DNA of 64,000 nt from Solirubrobacterales bacterium (lineage in GTDB: Bacteria > Actinomycetota > Thermoleophilia > Solirubrobacterales > 70-9): assembly GCA_021155855.1 (NCBI GenBank), contig JAJNAZ010000003.1, positions 58,436 through 122,435 on the forward strand, read 5' to 3'. Positions 25,927-34,866 of this stretch are shown here, piece after piece. Position 1 is the first letter of the stretch; the number at the start of each line of letters is the position of its first letter. Below the pieces are notes generated by a model that saw nothing but the letters and a program-made list of their open reading frames with translations, searched no databases and was not told the DNA's origin. Both the position numbers and the translations under genes were made by a program.

Positions 25927-26138
25927 CGCTCCCGGCCTCCGGCGGGCGAGCGCATCCCGAGCCGCCGCGGCGCTAGGAAGGCGCCCAGTGCGAGTATCGA
26001 CGGCACCCAAAGGCCGACGAAGATTCCCGCCGTCTCGTCGCCACTGAAGTAGAGGACGACCGAGAGGACGAAGGCCAGGAAGGCCGCGAGCCCGATGAGG
26101 GCCCGAGCGATGGGGACGCGTGCTTCGGAGGGATGCAT
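25923..26138 (-). CDS. Small two-helix membrane protein
   Basis: The 71-residue product has helices at about residues 10-30 (ALIGLAAFLAFVLSVVLYF) and 37-56, and a basic C-terminus. AGGA lies six bases before ATG 26138. Together with the downstream single-helix protein it forms a two-gene unit, possibly a small membrane complex. Confidence 0.65.
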   Translation of the reverse strand: MHPSEARVPIARALIGLAAFLAFVLSVVLYFSGDETAGIFVGLWVPSILALGAFLAPRRLGMRSPAGGRER

Positions 26139-26260
26139 TGGTTCCTCGTGAGTGTTCGGGATTGGCAGACGAGGCTACCCACATCGAATCGTCTGCCGAT
26201 CTGCTCGACCGATACCGCACCCAACCGGCCGACCCACTGCACGATCTCGCCGTATCAGCC

Positions 26261-26479
26261 TCAGGGCGTAACAGGCCCGTCCTGCGGGTCCGCGCCCCGG
26301 CGGACCTTGTCGAGCAGCGCGACGACGCGAGCCCGCTCCGTCCCGCTGAGGTTGGACCGCTTCCTTTTCGACTGCTTCACGAAGTCAAGGAGCTCGCGGC
26401 GTTCGCTCGCAGTCAGGCGGTTCCAGTATTCCCGGCCGACGGTCGCCAGCCAGCGATCGCCGCCATCACGCGCCTCCAT
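26261..26479 (-). CDS. Small basic helical protein
   Basis: A 72-residue protein with the pattern LTASERRELLDFVKQSKRKR and NLSGTERARVVALLDKVR, which resembles two short amphipathic repeats seen in conserved small actinobacterial proteins. It is likely cytoplasmic. Function unknown. Confidence 0.55.
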   Translation of the reverse strand: MEARDGGDRWLATVGREYWNRLTASERRELLDFVKQSKRKRSNLSGTERARVVALLDKVRRGADPQDGPVTP

Positions 26480-26735
26480 GCACCTTCCTTGCTGCCGTCA
26501 GCGCCTTGAGCACCCAAGCTGCCAACCTCACTCCATCTCGAAGGTCGTGGTCCGGTGAGCTAACGGACGTGACGCACCTGCCATCAGTCCCAGGCCTTCG
26601 TCAGCAGCGCCATCTGCGCAAGTCGCTTCAGCATGGCGGCCGTCAACCCAGAGCCGCGATCAGCTACCGCAGCCACGGCAGGTGGCCCGGGGGCCCGGAC
26701 GGGCGACATCTCGCTCCAGCTACCTTTGAGGCAGC

Positions 26736-27647
26736 ATGGAAACCGCGCGCCTGATCTCGATGGTTCCCGGGCTTCCGCGGAGCACGCGGGACCCACGCGC
26801 CGCCGACGTCGACGGTTTGTTTACCGCCGACTCGATGCTTCGCCGCCTGCACCGCGAGCGAATCGTCGCGTTGTCGGGCATACGAGCGCTGCTGATGCAG
26901 GCATGCGACCCGCTGGCGGTTGTCGGGTTTCGGCGCCACTCGGTGGTCTTCGATGAACCTCGAACCAGGCTAATGCGAACCGACGAGTGGATGTCCCGCA
27001 TCTATTTCGGCACGTCAGAGGAGGCGGAGCGGACGGGCGCCGCCATCCGCGCCATGCACTCGCGAGTGCGGGGTCGAACCGCCGAGGTCTACGGGCCGAT
27101 TCCAGAGGGCGTGCCGTATGACGCCTCCGATCCCGAACTCGCGCTCTGGGTCCTCGCGACGCTCGCCGATTCCGCGCTTGTCTACTTCGAGCGCGTTTTC
27201 GGCAGGCTGTCCCGCGGCGAGCGCGACTCCTACTGGTCCGACTATCGGCGCGTCGGGGAGTTGCTCGGATTGCCCCGGGATTCGATGCCGGCAACCGAAG
27301 CCGAGCTTCGCGAGTACGTCGGCGGCCGCCTTCATGACGGAAGCCTCTCGATCTCGGACGAGCAGCGCGACTTAGCCGTCGCGATCGTGCTCGAGCCGCC
27401 GTTTACCGGATGGTTGCGTACCGCCGTGACGCCTGTGACTGAGACGGTGAAGCTGATCTCGACTGGACTGCTGCCGGCCGAAGTCCGCACGCTGTTGGGT
27501 TTCCCCTGGGACCCCCCGCGCGAGGCGCTGCTCCAGTCGGCAATGCTCCAGCTGCGGGCGGGTATCCGCCTGTGGCCCGATGCCATCCGGCTTCACCCCG
27601 CCGCGCGAACAGTCGCGGGCGAGCGCTACGGCGCCCTCGCGGCTTGA
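26736..27647 (+). CDS. MpaB/DUF2236-family oxygenase-like protein
   Basis: A 303-residue protein of the oxygenase MpaB (DUF2236, latex-clearing-protein related) family. The segment MHSRVRG (His) and WVLATLADSALVYFERVFG match the family's heme-binding helices, and the C-terminal RTLLGFPWDPPREALL is typical. Characterised relatives are b-type heme proteins. An N-terminal segment ADVDGLFTADSMLRRLHRER precedes the core. Substrate unknown. Confidence 0.8.
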   Translation: METARLISMVPGLPRSTRDPRAADVDGLFTADSMLRRLHRERIVALSGIRALLMQACDPLAVVGFRRHSVVFDEPRTRLMRTDEWMSRIYFGTSEEAERTGAAIRAMHSRVRGRTAEVYGPIPEGVPYDASDPELALWVLATLADSALVYFERVFGRLSRGERDSYWSDYRRVGELLGLPRDSMPATEAELREYVGGRLHDGSLSISDEQRDLAVAIVLEPPFTGWLRTAVTPVTETVKLISTGLLPAEVRTLLGFPWDPPREALLQSAMLQLRAGIRLWPDAIRLHPAARTVAGERYGALAA

Positions 27648-27707
27648 CGGCTCGAGCGCCTAACCGCGCGGCTCCGAAGTGGGACTGAGGCCGCCGCCGG
27701 GGACAAC

Positions 27708-27896
27708 TTGCCTGAGGGGACCGTCCGGGACGAGAGCACCAACGCAACCGCCCGCTGCACCGCGATTCGGACGCTGATGCAGATCGAGGACGACGGGGGC
27801 TCGCGGGAGCAAGATGAGGAGTCCCGCAGACGGTTCGCAGAACTCGACGCGTTCGCGCCGCGCCGCGGGCTGACAGATCGGCGGCTCTCGAGCTGA
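27708..27896 (+). CDS. Possible 62-residue hypothetical protein
   Basis: Starting at TTG 27708, the frame gives an acidic, helical-looking product (QIEDDGGSREQDEESRRR). Its TGA shares a base with the ATG of the short frame at 27896-27997 (TGATG), as in coupled genes. No family and a weak start site; it may be a remnant. Confidence 0.25.
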   Translation: MPEGTVRDESTNATARCTAIRTLMQIEDDGGSREQDEESRRRFAELDAFAPRRGLTDRRLSS

Positions 27897-27997
27897 TGGC
27901 GCTCTACGACGCGGTCGACGAGGCCGCGTCGCTGCCGTCACCCCGGATTGGCCTTGCCCCGTCGTTTGTGGTCGGGCCGGGGCGGGCAGACGAGTGA
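27896..27997 (+). CDS. Possible 33-residue peptide
   Basis: ATG 27896 to TGA 27997 reads MALYDAVDEAASLPSPRIGL and ends GPGRADE. The only support is the TGATG junction with the preceding frame. It may be the tail of a decayed gene. Confidence 0.2.
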   Translation: MALYDAVDEAASLPSPRIGLAPSFVVGPGRADE

Positions 27998-28027
27998 ACT
28001 GGGAGCGACCCCCAAAAGTCGCGCCGC

Positions 28028-28056
28028 CTACTCCGACAGCCCGGCGGCTTCGAGGG
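28028..28056 (-). pseudogene. 3'-terminal fossil of a SnoaL-like gene
   Basis: The reverse strand reads LEAAGLSE then TAG and GGCG, the same tail and post-stop sequence as the array at 7836-9622. No further homology is visible upstream. It marks either a lost copy or a recombination scar 18 kb from the array. Confidence 0.6.
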
Positions 28057-28083
28057 TGTGTCAGACCGGTCGGGAAGTGTCCG

Positions 28084-28434
28084 CTAGCGGCATTTCACGT
28101 TTACGCATTGCCGCGCACGGCCGTTTCCGCTGGCCCGATTGCCACCGCCGTCGATGACCCCCTTGACGGCCTCGATGCCGAAACGATCGTTGCGCACGGC
28201 ACGGTTCTTCATGATCGTGGTCGAGGGGCTGCCGACGATGATGCCGGAGCGCCCAGCGCCGACGACGTGATTGCGCTTGATCAGGGTGCGCTTGGGGACC
28301 GGGTCGACCGCGATCCCGCTCGCGCGGGTATCGCGCACCTCGTTGCGACGGATCACGTTGCCGACCGCCCCGTGGTCCGTGATCTTGGTGATCAGGATGC
28401 TGCGTCGGGCACTGGCCAGACTGCGGGGACGCAA
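28084..28434 (-). pseudogene. C-terminal piece of a right-handed beta-helix protein
   Basis: About 116 residues of repeated N-x-V/I-x-x-N turns (GNVIRRNEVRDTRASGIAVD, IKRNHVVGAGRSGIIVG, MKNRAVRNDRFGIEAVKG) end in GNGRARQCVNVKC. This is the parallel beta-helix (NosD/pectate-lyase-like) fold, normally in secreted proteins of several hundred residues. The frame opens immediately after a stop and has only a TTG to start, without a signal peptide, so the 5' part is missing. It lies 22 bases after the secreted-protein gene at 28456. Confidence 0.65.
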
Positions 28435-28455
28435 CGTGCCAAGCCATCACTGGTT

Positions 28456-30435
28456 TCAACCGGCGGGGGGACGTACGACTCGCAGTTGCTCGCTCGTCGC
28501 CTCAGCATAGGCTGCAGTGATGTTGGCGGTCGTGTGCGCACCTGAGCTGAGCTTGTTGTCGTTGGTCGCGAGAGTGAAGGTGCCGCTCGACTTTCCCTGG
28601 TCGATCGTCACCCGGCTCTGACTCCCGCCGTTGACCCCAGGGAGGGGCGATGGGAAGACGGCGTTGCCGCTGTTGGAGAAGAGTTTGACGGTGACCGGGA
28701 TCGCCGCCGGCCGCTCCAGGACCACCGTTCCCGTCACCTTCTCGTTCTTTTCCCCATTTGCAGGGTTCGGCGACAGTTTGAGTTCCTTGATCGGGATAAC
28801 GTTGACCCAGCTCGCGTCGAGCGTGACATCGTCAGGAGAGGGGCCCGAGGCCGCCGTGGCATACTTTGCCATGGCGGGACGAGAGGACCAGCACCAATTG
28901 GCAAACTGCGCCTCGCAGTAGGTGTCAATGAGCTGGACCGGAGTCGCCAGGTTGAAGGTGAGCGAACCGTCGCTGGCGCCGAGATGTTGTCTCGTCCGCC
29001 AGCGGCCGCTCGCGTTGACCTGCATCTGACCCTTTGAGAGCGCCCTGGGCATGGCTGGGTGGGTACCCGAGGCTTCGGCATCCGTTCCCACGAAACAAGC
29101 GCTCGGGTTGCTGGCGGCGACCCGCGTGTCGCAAGGTTGGCGCGCACTAAAAAGCCAGTGGAGCTCGGTGCCGAAGCCCTTGTTCTCGACGCCCCAGTCG
29201 TCGATCGTGTAGCTCTGTGATTGAGAGCTGGTCCAATTCAGGTTGAGGCCGACACTGACGTTGGCAACGTTTTGCGGGCTCCCCGCCGTGCCGCTCGCGG
29301 TGAACCCAACGCTGAATTCCTCACCCGATGAGTAATTGGTCTGAGCGTTTGTCGAGTCCGGGTGGCTGCCCTGCCAAACGAGCTTACTGCTGGTCGAAGG
29401 GGAAGGTGTGACCTTTGGCTCAATTTGGCCGGTCCACCAGGCACGCTCGGGCACGAAGTGGACCGTGCACGTGCAGTTGTCCCAGCCGGTCGTGAAGTAG
29501 TCGGTCATCCGAGCGAACTTTTGGCCGGTCGCCGGCGCAAACTGCCCGTTCAGGGCGTAGGACACCGTCTGGAAGTTGCCCGCGGGGTGCACCGGGTCGT
29601 TCTCGAGGAACACATCGAAGCGGTGGTTCATCGTCCACGTCGAGGTCTGCTGGCTGGGAGGGCCGAAGGAGTCCATCCACCATTGGTACTTGTCCCGAGT
29701 CCAATAACCGTATGGCGCCGGCTTCAGACCGGCGTCCACGTAGCAGAAGCTGACGTGCTGGAGCTCGGGATCGGGCGCCGGGCGGAGGGGCTCGCATGCG
29801 AGCGTTTGCACCTTGGCTCTGGTCGCCCGTCCGAGCCTGGGGGAGCCCTCATCCTCTTGAGCCAGTTCGCGATCTACGAGCCGGGCGACTCGGCGCACGT
29901 GCTCTTGGTTCAGCTCGTCCTGGCGCCGGTCGCCGAGCTGCGCAGTGCCGCGTTGGGTATATGGCCCTGAGTTGATCATATGGACTGTCGGCGTTCCATC
30001 GATCCTCGCAACGCGGAACACGAACAACTCGCTGCGATCGCCGTGCTCGGCGTCGGCGACATCGAATCCGGTGTAGGTGCGCAGCGCCTCGTGGTCGGAC
30101 GGAAGAACATCGAAGGCCGCAATCCATTTACCCGCCGCCACGAAGTTCTGAAGCGATGCGCGACGCCGCAGCTCGTCCCCCGTCAGATGGTGTCCGTCGA
30201 CCACGAGCATGTCGTAGCGCTGCGGTCGCAGCCGATCGACCTCAGCAGCGCGGGTGGTGTCGAGCTCGGCGGCGGATCGGAGTGCCTTAAGGGCGGGGCT
30301 CGCGGCCCTGCCGAGGACTAGTGCGTCGGCTTCTGGACCGGCGCGTTTCTCAGCAGCGGCTGCCGAAGCGCCCGCGACGCCCACGACACAACCGGCTAGG
30401 ACCGAAACGAGGACTAGGACGCAGAGCTGACGCAT
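28456..30435 (-). CDS. Large secreted protein of unknown function
   Basis: The 659-residue product starts at ATG 30435 with a signal peptide (MRQLCVLVLVSVLAGCVVG, AxA near ASAAAA). Residues ~30-180 look like an alpha/beta domain (YDMLVVDGHHL, WIAAFDVLP). The central ~250-560 region is Trp/Tyr/Asn-rich with alternating beta patterns (YFTTGWDNCTCTVHF, YTIDDWGVENKGFGTELHWL), reminiscent of beta-barrel or leukocidin-like toxins, but this is only a resemblance. The last ~110 residues form an Ig-like/Calx-beta-type domain (TVVLERPAAIPVTVKL, GTFTLATND). G+C is visibly lower than in flanking genes, consistent with transfer. Confidence 0.75.
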   Translation of the reverse strand: MRQLCVLVLVSVLAGCVVGVAGASAAAAEKRAGPEADALVLGRAASPALKALRSAAELDTTRAAEVDRLRPQRYDMLVVDGHHLTGDELRRRASLQNFVAAGKWIAAFDVLPSDHEALRTYTGFDVADAEHGDRSELFVFRVARIDGTPTVHMINSGPYTQRGTAQLGDRRQDELNQEHVRRVARLVDRELAQEDEGSPRLGRATRAKVQTLACEPLRPAPDPELQHVSFCYVDAGLKPAPYGYWTRDKYQWWMDSFGPPSQQTSTWTMNHRFDVFLENDPVHPAGNFQTVSYALNGQFAPATGQKFARMTDYFTTGWDNCTCTVHFVPERAWWTGQIEPKVTPSPSTSSKLVWQGSHPDSTNAQTNYSSGEEFSVGFTASGTAGSPQNVANVSVGLNLNWTSSQSQSYTIDDWGVENKGFGTELHWLFSARQPCDTRVAASNPSACFVGTDAEASGTHPAMPRALSKGQMQVNASGRWRTRQHLGASDGSLTFNLATPVQLIDTYCEAQFANWCWSSRPAMAKYATAASGPSPDDVTLDASWVNVIPIKELKLSPNPANGEKNEKVTGTVVLERPAAIPVTVKLFSNSGNAVFPSPLPGVNGGSQSRVTIDQGKSSGTFTLATNDNKLSSGAHTTANITAAYAEATSEQLRVVRPPAG

Positions 30436-30770
30436 GGAGCTTACCCCTGAGAGTGGTCTTCCGACCCTCTCACACTCGTGTGGCCTACACAAGCCCCGGT
30501 ACGGCAGTGGCGCTTAGGCCGGCGGGCGTCCTGGACGCCACGATCATGTTGGCGATCGGCTTTACCGAGACATCCTCTCATCGAAACTCTCCCCTTCCCT
30601 GGGTGATTGGATTCCTTGCCAGGCCCGACCCTAAGGCAGGGAATTTTCACAGCGCATCCGTAAAGCCCGCAGACCTGCTCCGCGAGCAGATCGGCAGTTA
30701 GGTAAGAGACAGCCCGCTCGTAGATGATCCCGGCTCCGGGATCAGCTTCCTATCAGCCTGGGCAATTGTC
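30436..30770. other. 335-base gap with short inverted repeats
   Basis: No gene is seen. Near the secreted-protein start are an imperfect repeat GAGAGTGGTC-ttcc-GACCCTCTC (30450-30472) and CACAC-tc-GTGTG (~30472-30483); further on, CTGCTC-cgc-GAGCAG lies near 30677. The first two sit where an operator or promoter of the 30435 gene would be. Confidence 0.35.
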
Positions 30771-31046
30771 CTAATCGATGGGCACGGGGGGCCGCTCCTG
30801 GAAGAACGTTGCGTCGGGCGCCAGATTGGGGCTGTCCTCCGGCTCGACGAAGAGGTGGAAGGCCCGGTGGCGGAGGTAGCGGCCTCTGAGCTCGTCGGCG
30901 GATGTCAGATTCGGAAGCTCCACCTGGACGGGTCGACCCGACCAGGGATTCATCCGAGCGCTCGCTGCCGACTCAAGCTCCCGACAAGCCCGGAGCTGAT
31001 AGGCGCACTCAGCACGGATTAGGGTGCGCGCTTCTTCGGGCGTCAT
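30771..31046 (-). CDS. Small hypothetical protein
   Basis: A 91-residue product from ATG 31046, with GAGGGAG seven bases upstream. MTPEEARTLIRAECAYQLRA suggests an N-terminal helix; the C-terminal half is hydrophilic with aromatic residues (RYLRHRAFHLFVEPEDS). No family. It lies just beyond the tRNA-Glu 3' end, a common site for acquired genes. Confidence 0.5.
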   Translation of the reverse strand: MTPEEARTLIRAECAYQLRACRELESAASARMNPWSGRPVQVELPNLTSADELRGRYLRHRAFHLFVEPEDSPNLAPDATFFQERPPVPID

Positions 31047-31186
31047 CGACGCCGCTCCCTCGGCGCGATGAACAGCGAGCTCGGGAGGCGATAAGCGTGG
31101 CAAGGAAGTGGCACGTTTTTCCCACAGGTTTTCCCACGAGCCCCTCTGAAGCCCCGCAAACCGCATGAGCAAGCGGAATCAGGAGG

Positions 31187-31259
31187 CACCGCTACCGGGA
31201 TTCGAACCCGGGTTTCCGCCGTGAGAGGGCGGCGTCCTAGTCCCCTAGACGATAGCGGC
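31187..31259 (-). tRNA. tRNA-Glu (CTC)
   Basis: The reverse strand folds as a complete cloverleaf: acceptor GCCGCTA/TAGCGGT, D-arm GTCTAGGGGACTAGGAC, anticodon stem CCGCC with loop CTCTCAC (anticodon CTC), and T-arm CCGGGTTCGAATCCCGG. The first acceptor pair is a G-T(U) wobble and no CCA is encoded. Confidence 0.93.
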
Positions 31260-31499
31260 GCGAGGGCGCGATTCTAGCGGCCGCGCCGCGCGTGCCAGAG
31301 CGGAAGAACACGAGGAGGGGCGGCGCCCGGGCGCCGGCCCTCATCAGGCGATTGGGTCGATCGCTGATCGGCTGCGGACCCCGGAAGTCGAGCCGATCGG
31401 GCCCGCCTCCTCGGCTCCCAGAAGGCGAACCGCAGAAGGTTGCGCATTTCGTGGGCCGCGGTCCCGATTTCGCCGGCCCGCATACAAGATCAAGAAAGA

Positions 31500-31583
31500 T
31501 GCGGCTGGAGGGAGTCGAACCCCCACGTCCTTTCGGACACGGCGACCTGAACGCCGCGCGTCTGCCAGTTCCGCCACAGCCGC
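31500..31583 (-). tRNA. tRNA-Leu (CAG)
   Basis: The reverse strand gives an 84-base class II tRNA: acceptor GCGGCTG/CAGCCGC with discriminator A, anticodon stem GGCG/CGCC with loop TTCAGGT (anticodon CAG), a variable arm (GTGTCCGAAAGGACGT-like) and T-arm GGGGGTTCGACTCCCTC. The long variable arm and CAG anticodon identify leucine. Confidence 0.95.
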
Positions 31584-31722
31584 CTGGGCGGTTGAAATCT
31601 AGCGGTTCATCACGCGACCGCGGACTTTGTTTCGGTATGCGGAACGCTCTCCCGGGTCGCGCCGGGGCGTGATCGGCGCGGGACGGGGTAGGGTCGGGAC
31701 AACGTCGCGGAGAGGAGATGCG

Positions 31723-33306
31723 ATGACGACGACCGAGTCCCGGATCCGCTCCTACGAGCAGGCATGCGCCGAGCACGAATGGCGGGTGCCCGAGCGCTAC
31801 AACATCGCCGCCGAGAGCTGCGACAAGCATCCGCGCTCGAAGCCGGCGATGGTATGGGAGCGCTTCGACGGCGCCACCCGCGCCCTCAACTGGGGCGAGC
31901 TCCAAGACCTCTCCAACCAGGCCGCTCACCTGCTCCGCGAGCGGGGGATCGGCAAGGGCGACCGGGTCGCGGTCGTCCTCCCTCCCACTCCCGAGACCGC
32001 CGCCATCTTCTTCGGCACCTGGAAGCTGGGCGGCATTCTGCTGGCGATGTCGGTCCTCTACGGCGACGAGGGCATTCGCCACCGGCTCAGCGACTCGACC
32101 CCGAAGGTGCTGGTCACCGACGCGGCCAACGCCGAGCGCTTCGACGCCTCGCTGGTCGACGAGCTGCTGGTCCTCGACCAAGGGCTGCTCGACGGCCACC
32201 CCACCGACCACGTCTGCGAGGACACCTCCGCCGACGACCCCGCCCAGCTCTACTACACCTCCGGCACCACCGGCAAGGCGAAGGGCATCGTTCACGCCCA
32301 CCGCTACATCCTCGGCCACGAGGAGTTCGTCTACTGCCACGACATCCGCGACGGCGAGCGCTTCCACGGCATGGGCGAGTGGGCCTGGGCGGCCGGCATC
32401 TCGCCCCTGCTCGGCCCCTGGCGCCTGGGCGCCACCCAGTACGTCTATCAGCGCGAGGGCGGCTTCGACCCGCACCGCCAGCTCGAGTTCCTCTCCCGCC
32501 ACGAGGTCGCGAACGTGTTCACCACCCCGACTGCGATGCGGGCGATGATGGCGGTCTCAGACGCCGGTGAGCGCTACCCGCAGCGCTTTCGGATCGTCTG
32601 CTCAGCCGGCGAGCCGCTCAACCCGGAGGCGATCCGCTGGTTCCGCGACCAGTACGGGGTCACCGTCCTCGACTACTACGGGCTCACCGAGTCCTATCCG
32701 CTGTGCGCTAACTACCCGTTCATGGACGTGCGCGAGGGCTCGATGGGACGGCCGATGCCGGGCTGGGACGTGCAGATCCTCGACGAGGACGAGCGGCCGG
32801 TGGCGCAGGCGGAGCGAGGGGAGATCTGCCTCCGCGCGCGCTCCAACCCCCACTACCCGCTCGGCTACTGGAACCTGCCCGACGCCAGCGAGGCGACGTT
32901 CGGCGGCGAGTGGTTCCATACCAACGACGCCGCCGAGCAGGACGCCGACGGCTACTACTGGTACGCGGGCCGTGCCGACGACGTGATCATCGCCGCGGGC
33001 TACCGGATCGGCCCGTTCGAGGTCGAGTCCGCGTGCATCGAACATCCGTCCGTGCGCGAGGCCGCGGCGGTCGCCTCTCCGGACGAGGTCAAGGGCAACG
33101 TGGTCAAGGCGTTCATCGTCCTCGCCGAGGGACACGAGCCCTCCGACGAGCTCGCCGAGGAGATCAAGCGCTTCGTCCGCGAGCGGCTCAGCGCCTACGC
33201 CTACCCGCGCAGAGTTGAGTTCACCGACGAGCTGCCGAAGACCCTGACCGGAAAGATCCGGCGGATCGAGCTCCGCGAGGCCGAGCGAGAGCGCGCCGCG
33301 GGCTGA
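31723..33306 (+). CDS. AMP-forming acyl-CoA synthetase
   Basis: A 527-residue ANL-family ligase that activates a carboxylic acid with ATP and CoA. The start ATG 31723 follows GGAGAGGAG. Motifs: the phosphate loop YYTSGTTGKAKG, YYGLTES, and the C-terminal hinge GRADDVIIAAGYRIGPFEVE with the catalytic lysine in PKTLTGKIRR. The pattern FHGMGEWAWAAGI and NANYPF-type region match medium-chain/aromatic acyl-CoA synthetases (benzoate-CoA ligase group). Located next to a patatin, it may activate fatty acids the latter releases; this is inference. Confidence 0.9.
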   Translation: MTTTESRIRSYEQACAEHEWRVPERYNIAAESCDKHPRSKPAMVWERFDGATRALNWGELQDLSNQAAHLLRERGIGKGDRVAVVLPPTPETAAIFFGTWKLGGILLAMSVLYGDEGIRHRLSDSTPKVLVTDAANAERFDASLVDELLVLDQGLLDGHPTDHVCEDTSADDPAQLYYTSGTTGKAKGIVHAHRYILGHEEFVYCHDIRDGERFHGMGEWAWAAGISPLLGPWRLGATQYVYQREGGFDPHRQLEFLSRHEVANVFTTPTAMRAMMAVSDAGERYPQRFRIVCSAGEPLNPEAIRWFRDQYGVTVLDYYGLTESYPLCANYPFMDVREGSMGRPMPGWDVQILDEDERPVAQAERGEICLRARSNPHYPLGYWNLPDASEATFGGEWFHTNDAAEQDADGYYWYAGRADDVIIAAGYRIGPFEVESACIEHPSVREAAAVASPDEVKGNVVKAFIVLAEGHEPSDELAEEIKRFVRERLSAYAYPRRVEFTDELPKTLTGKIRRIELREAERERAAG

Positions 33307-33372
33307 GCGCGGCGTCCGCGCCCGTTCCTGGGCTTCGGCTGGCGCCGCCGGGCCGGTTAGGCTCGCCTCACT

Positions 33373-34461
33373 GTGAGGGTCGGTCTCGTCCTCGGAGCGG
33401 GAGGCGTCCAGGGCGGCGCTTGGCTCACCGGCGGGCTCGACGCGCTCGCCGCCGCAACCGGCTGGGATCCCGCGGCCGCGGACATCGTCGTCGGCACATC
33501 CGCGGGATCGGTGACCGCCTCACTCTGCGTCGCCGGGATTCCGCCCTGGTTCATGGTCGCCCACTCCGCCGGTGAGACCTTCGATGACGTCGTCGACGCC
33601 CGCGGCAGGCCCCAGCGCGATGCCGACCGCGCCGGCGGCGCCCGGTTTCACCTCGAACGGGCCTGGCCCCGGATCGGTCCGGGCTCGTGGCCGCTGGCGT
33701 TGCGGACGCTGCGCGAGCCGCGGCGCTATACCCCGGCCGCCGCGTTCTCCGGCTGGGCGCCGCGAGGTCTGATCTCGACCGAGCCGATCAAAGAGATCAT
33801 CCGCAGCGTCGTGCCCGAGGGCTGGACCGAACACCCGGCGCACTGGGTCGTCGCCTGCGACTACGCGACCGGGCGTCGGGTGGCGTTCGGCCGCGACGAC
33901 GCCCCGCCCGCCGATCTCGCCGACGCCGTGGCAGCCTCGTGCGCGATCCCGGCCTTCTATCACCCGGTTACGATCGGGGATCGCAGCTACGTCGATGGCG
34001 GCATCTACTCGACGTCCAACCTGGACCTCGTCCGCGACCACGACCTCGACCTCGTCATCTGCCTCAACCCGACCTCGAGCCTGCACCCGGTCCGGGCCCT
34101 CGATCCGCGCGAATGGCCTGGCCTCGCCTTCCGGCGCGCCTCGGGGCGCCGGCTCGGCAGCGAGGCCAAAAGGCTGCGAGCCCGCGGCACCGAGGTGATC
34201 CTGATCCAGCCGCTCGGCGAGGACCTCGAGGTGATCAGCCGCAATCTGATGAGCACCCGAAACCGCAACCGGGTGATCCAGACGGCCCGCCGAACCGTCG
34301 CCGAGCAGCTGCGCGCCTCCGGGAGCCGCGAGTTGCTCGCCGAGTTGCCGCAGGGCGACCCGCGCCGCGTCCGCCGCCCGTCGGGCCCGCCATCGACCTG
34401 GCCGCGCCTTGACGAGATCCGGGCGCTGGTCAGGGCCCAGTTCGCGGGCTCACCGGACTGA
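33373..34461 (+). CDS. Patatin-like phospholipase
   Basis: A 362-residue patatin from GTG 33373. The oxyanion-hole motif VLGAGGVQGGAW, nucleophile serine GTSAGS and catalytic aspartate in YVDGGIY are present. The C-terminal ~100 residues include LNPTSSLHPV and a conserved arginine-rich helix, as in its paralogue at 24397. It follows the acyl-CoA synthetase on the same strand after 66 bases. Confidence 0.9.
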   Translation: MRVGLVLGAGGVQGGAWLTGGLDALAAATGWDPAAADIVVGTSAGSVTASLCVAGIPPWFMVAHSAGETFDDVVDARGRPQRDADRAGGARFHLERAWPRIGPGSWPLALRTLREPRRYTPAAAFSGWAPRGLISTEPIKEIIRSVVPEGWTEHPAHWVVACDYATGRRVAFGRDDAPPADLADAVAASCAIPAFYHPVTIGDRSYVDGGIYSTSNLDLVRDHDLDLVICLNPTSSLHPVRALDPREWPGLAFRRASGRRLGSEAKRLRARGTEVILIQPLGEDLEVISRNLMSTRNRNRVIQTARRTVAEQLRASGSRELLAELPQGDPRRVRRPSGPPSTWPRLDEIRALVRAQFAGSPD

Positions 34462-34531
34462 GCTCTCTCATCGTCGTCTAATCAGCCCCCCGTAAGAAGG
34501 CGATTAGCAACTACCCTTCCAGGAGGCAGCA

Positions 34532-34861
34532 ATGACCAGTCGAAAGAAGTTCCTGATCACCGGCGCCTGCATCGCCGCGCTTGCCGCCGGCGGTGCCGGC
34601 GTCGCCGCAGCCACCGGCGGCGACGACGACAGCGAGCAGCCGATCACCGGCTCGGCGCTCGACAAGGCCGAGGCCGCCGCGCTCGCCGAGACCGGTGACG
34701 GCACGGTCACCGAGACCGAGACCGGCGACGAGGAGAGCCTCTACGAGGTCGAGGTCACCCTCGACGACGGCAGCCAGGTCGACGTGCAGCTCGACCGCAA
34801 CTTCGACGTGGTCGGCTCCGAGGCCGACGACGAGGGCGAGGACGAGTCCGGCGACGAGTGA
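34532..34861 (+). CDS. Small exported PepSY-like protein
   Basis: A 109-residue product with a canonical AGGAGG site before ATG 34532. A signal peptide (KKFLITGACIAALAAGGAGV) is followed by a single PepSY-like unit: ALDKAEAAALAETGDGTVTE, then YEVEVTLDDGSQVDVQLDRN and an acidic DDEGEDESGDE tail. PepSY domains are linked to inhibition of peptidases or ion binding at the surface. CTAATC and GATTAG flank the upstream region (34478-34507), a possible operator. Confidence 0.85.
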   Translation: MTSRKKFLITGACIAALAAGGAGVAAATGGDDDSEQPITGSALDKAEAAALAETGDGTVTETETGDEESLYEVEVTLDDGSQVDVQLDRNFDVVGSEADDEGEDESGDE

Positions 34862-34866
34862 CCGGC

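Noticed and set aside
28456..30435. Firm call of a leukocidin-type pore-forming toxin
   Set aside because: The resemblance is only in aromatic beta-rich style; no diagnostic motif was seen, so function is left unknown.
30771..31583. tRNA-anchored genomic island at the tRNA-Glu/tRNA-Leu pair
   Set aside because: No duplicated tRNA 3' end and no intact integrase was found next to the tRNAs.
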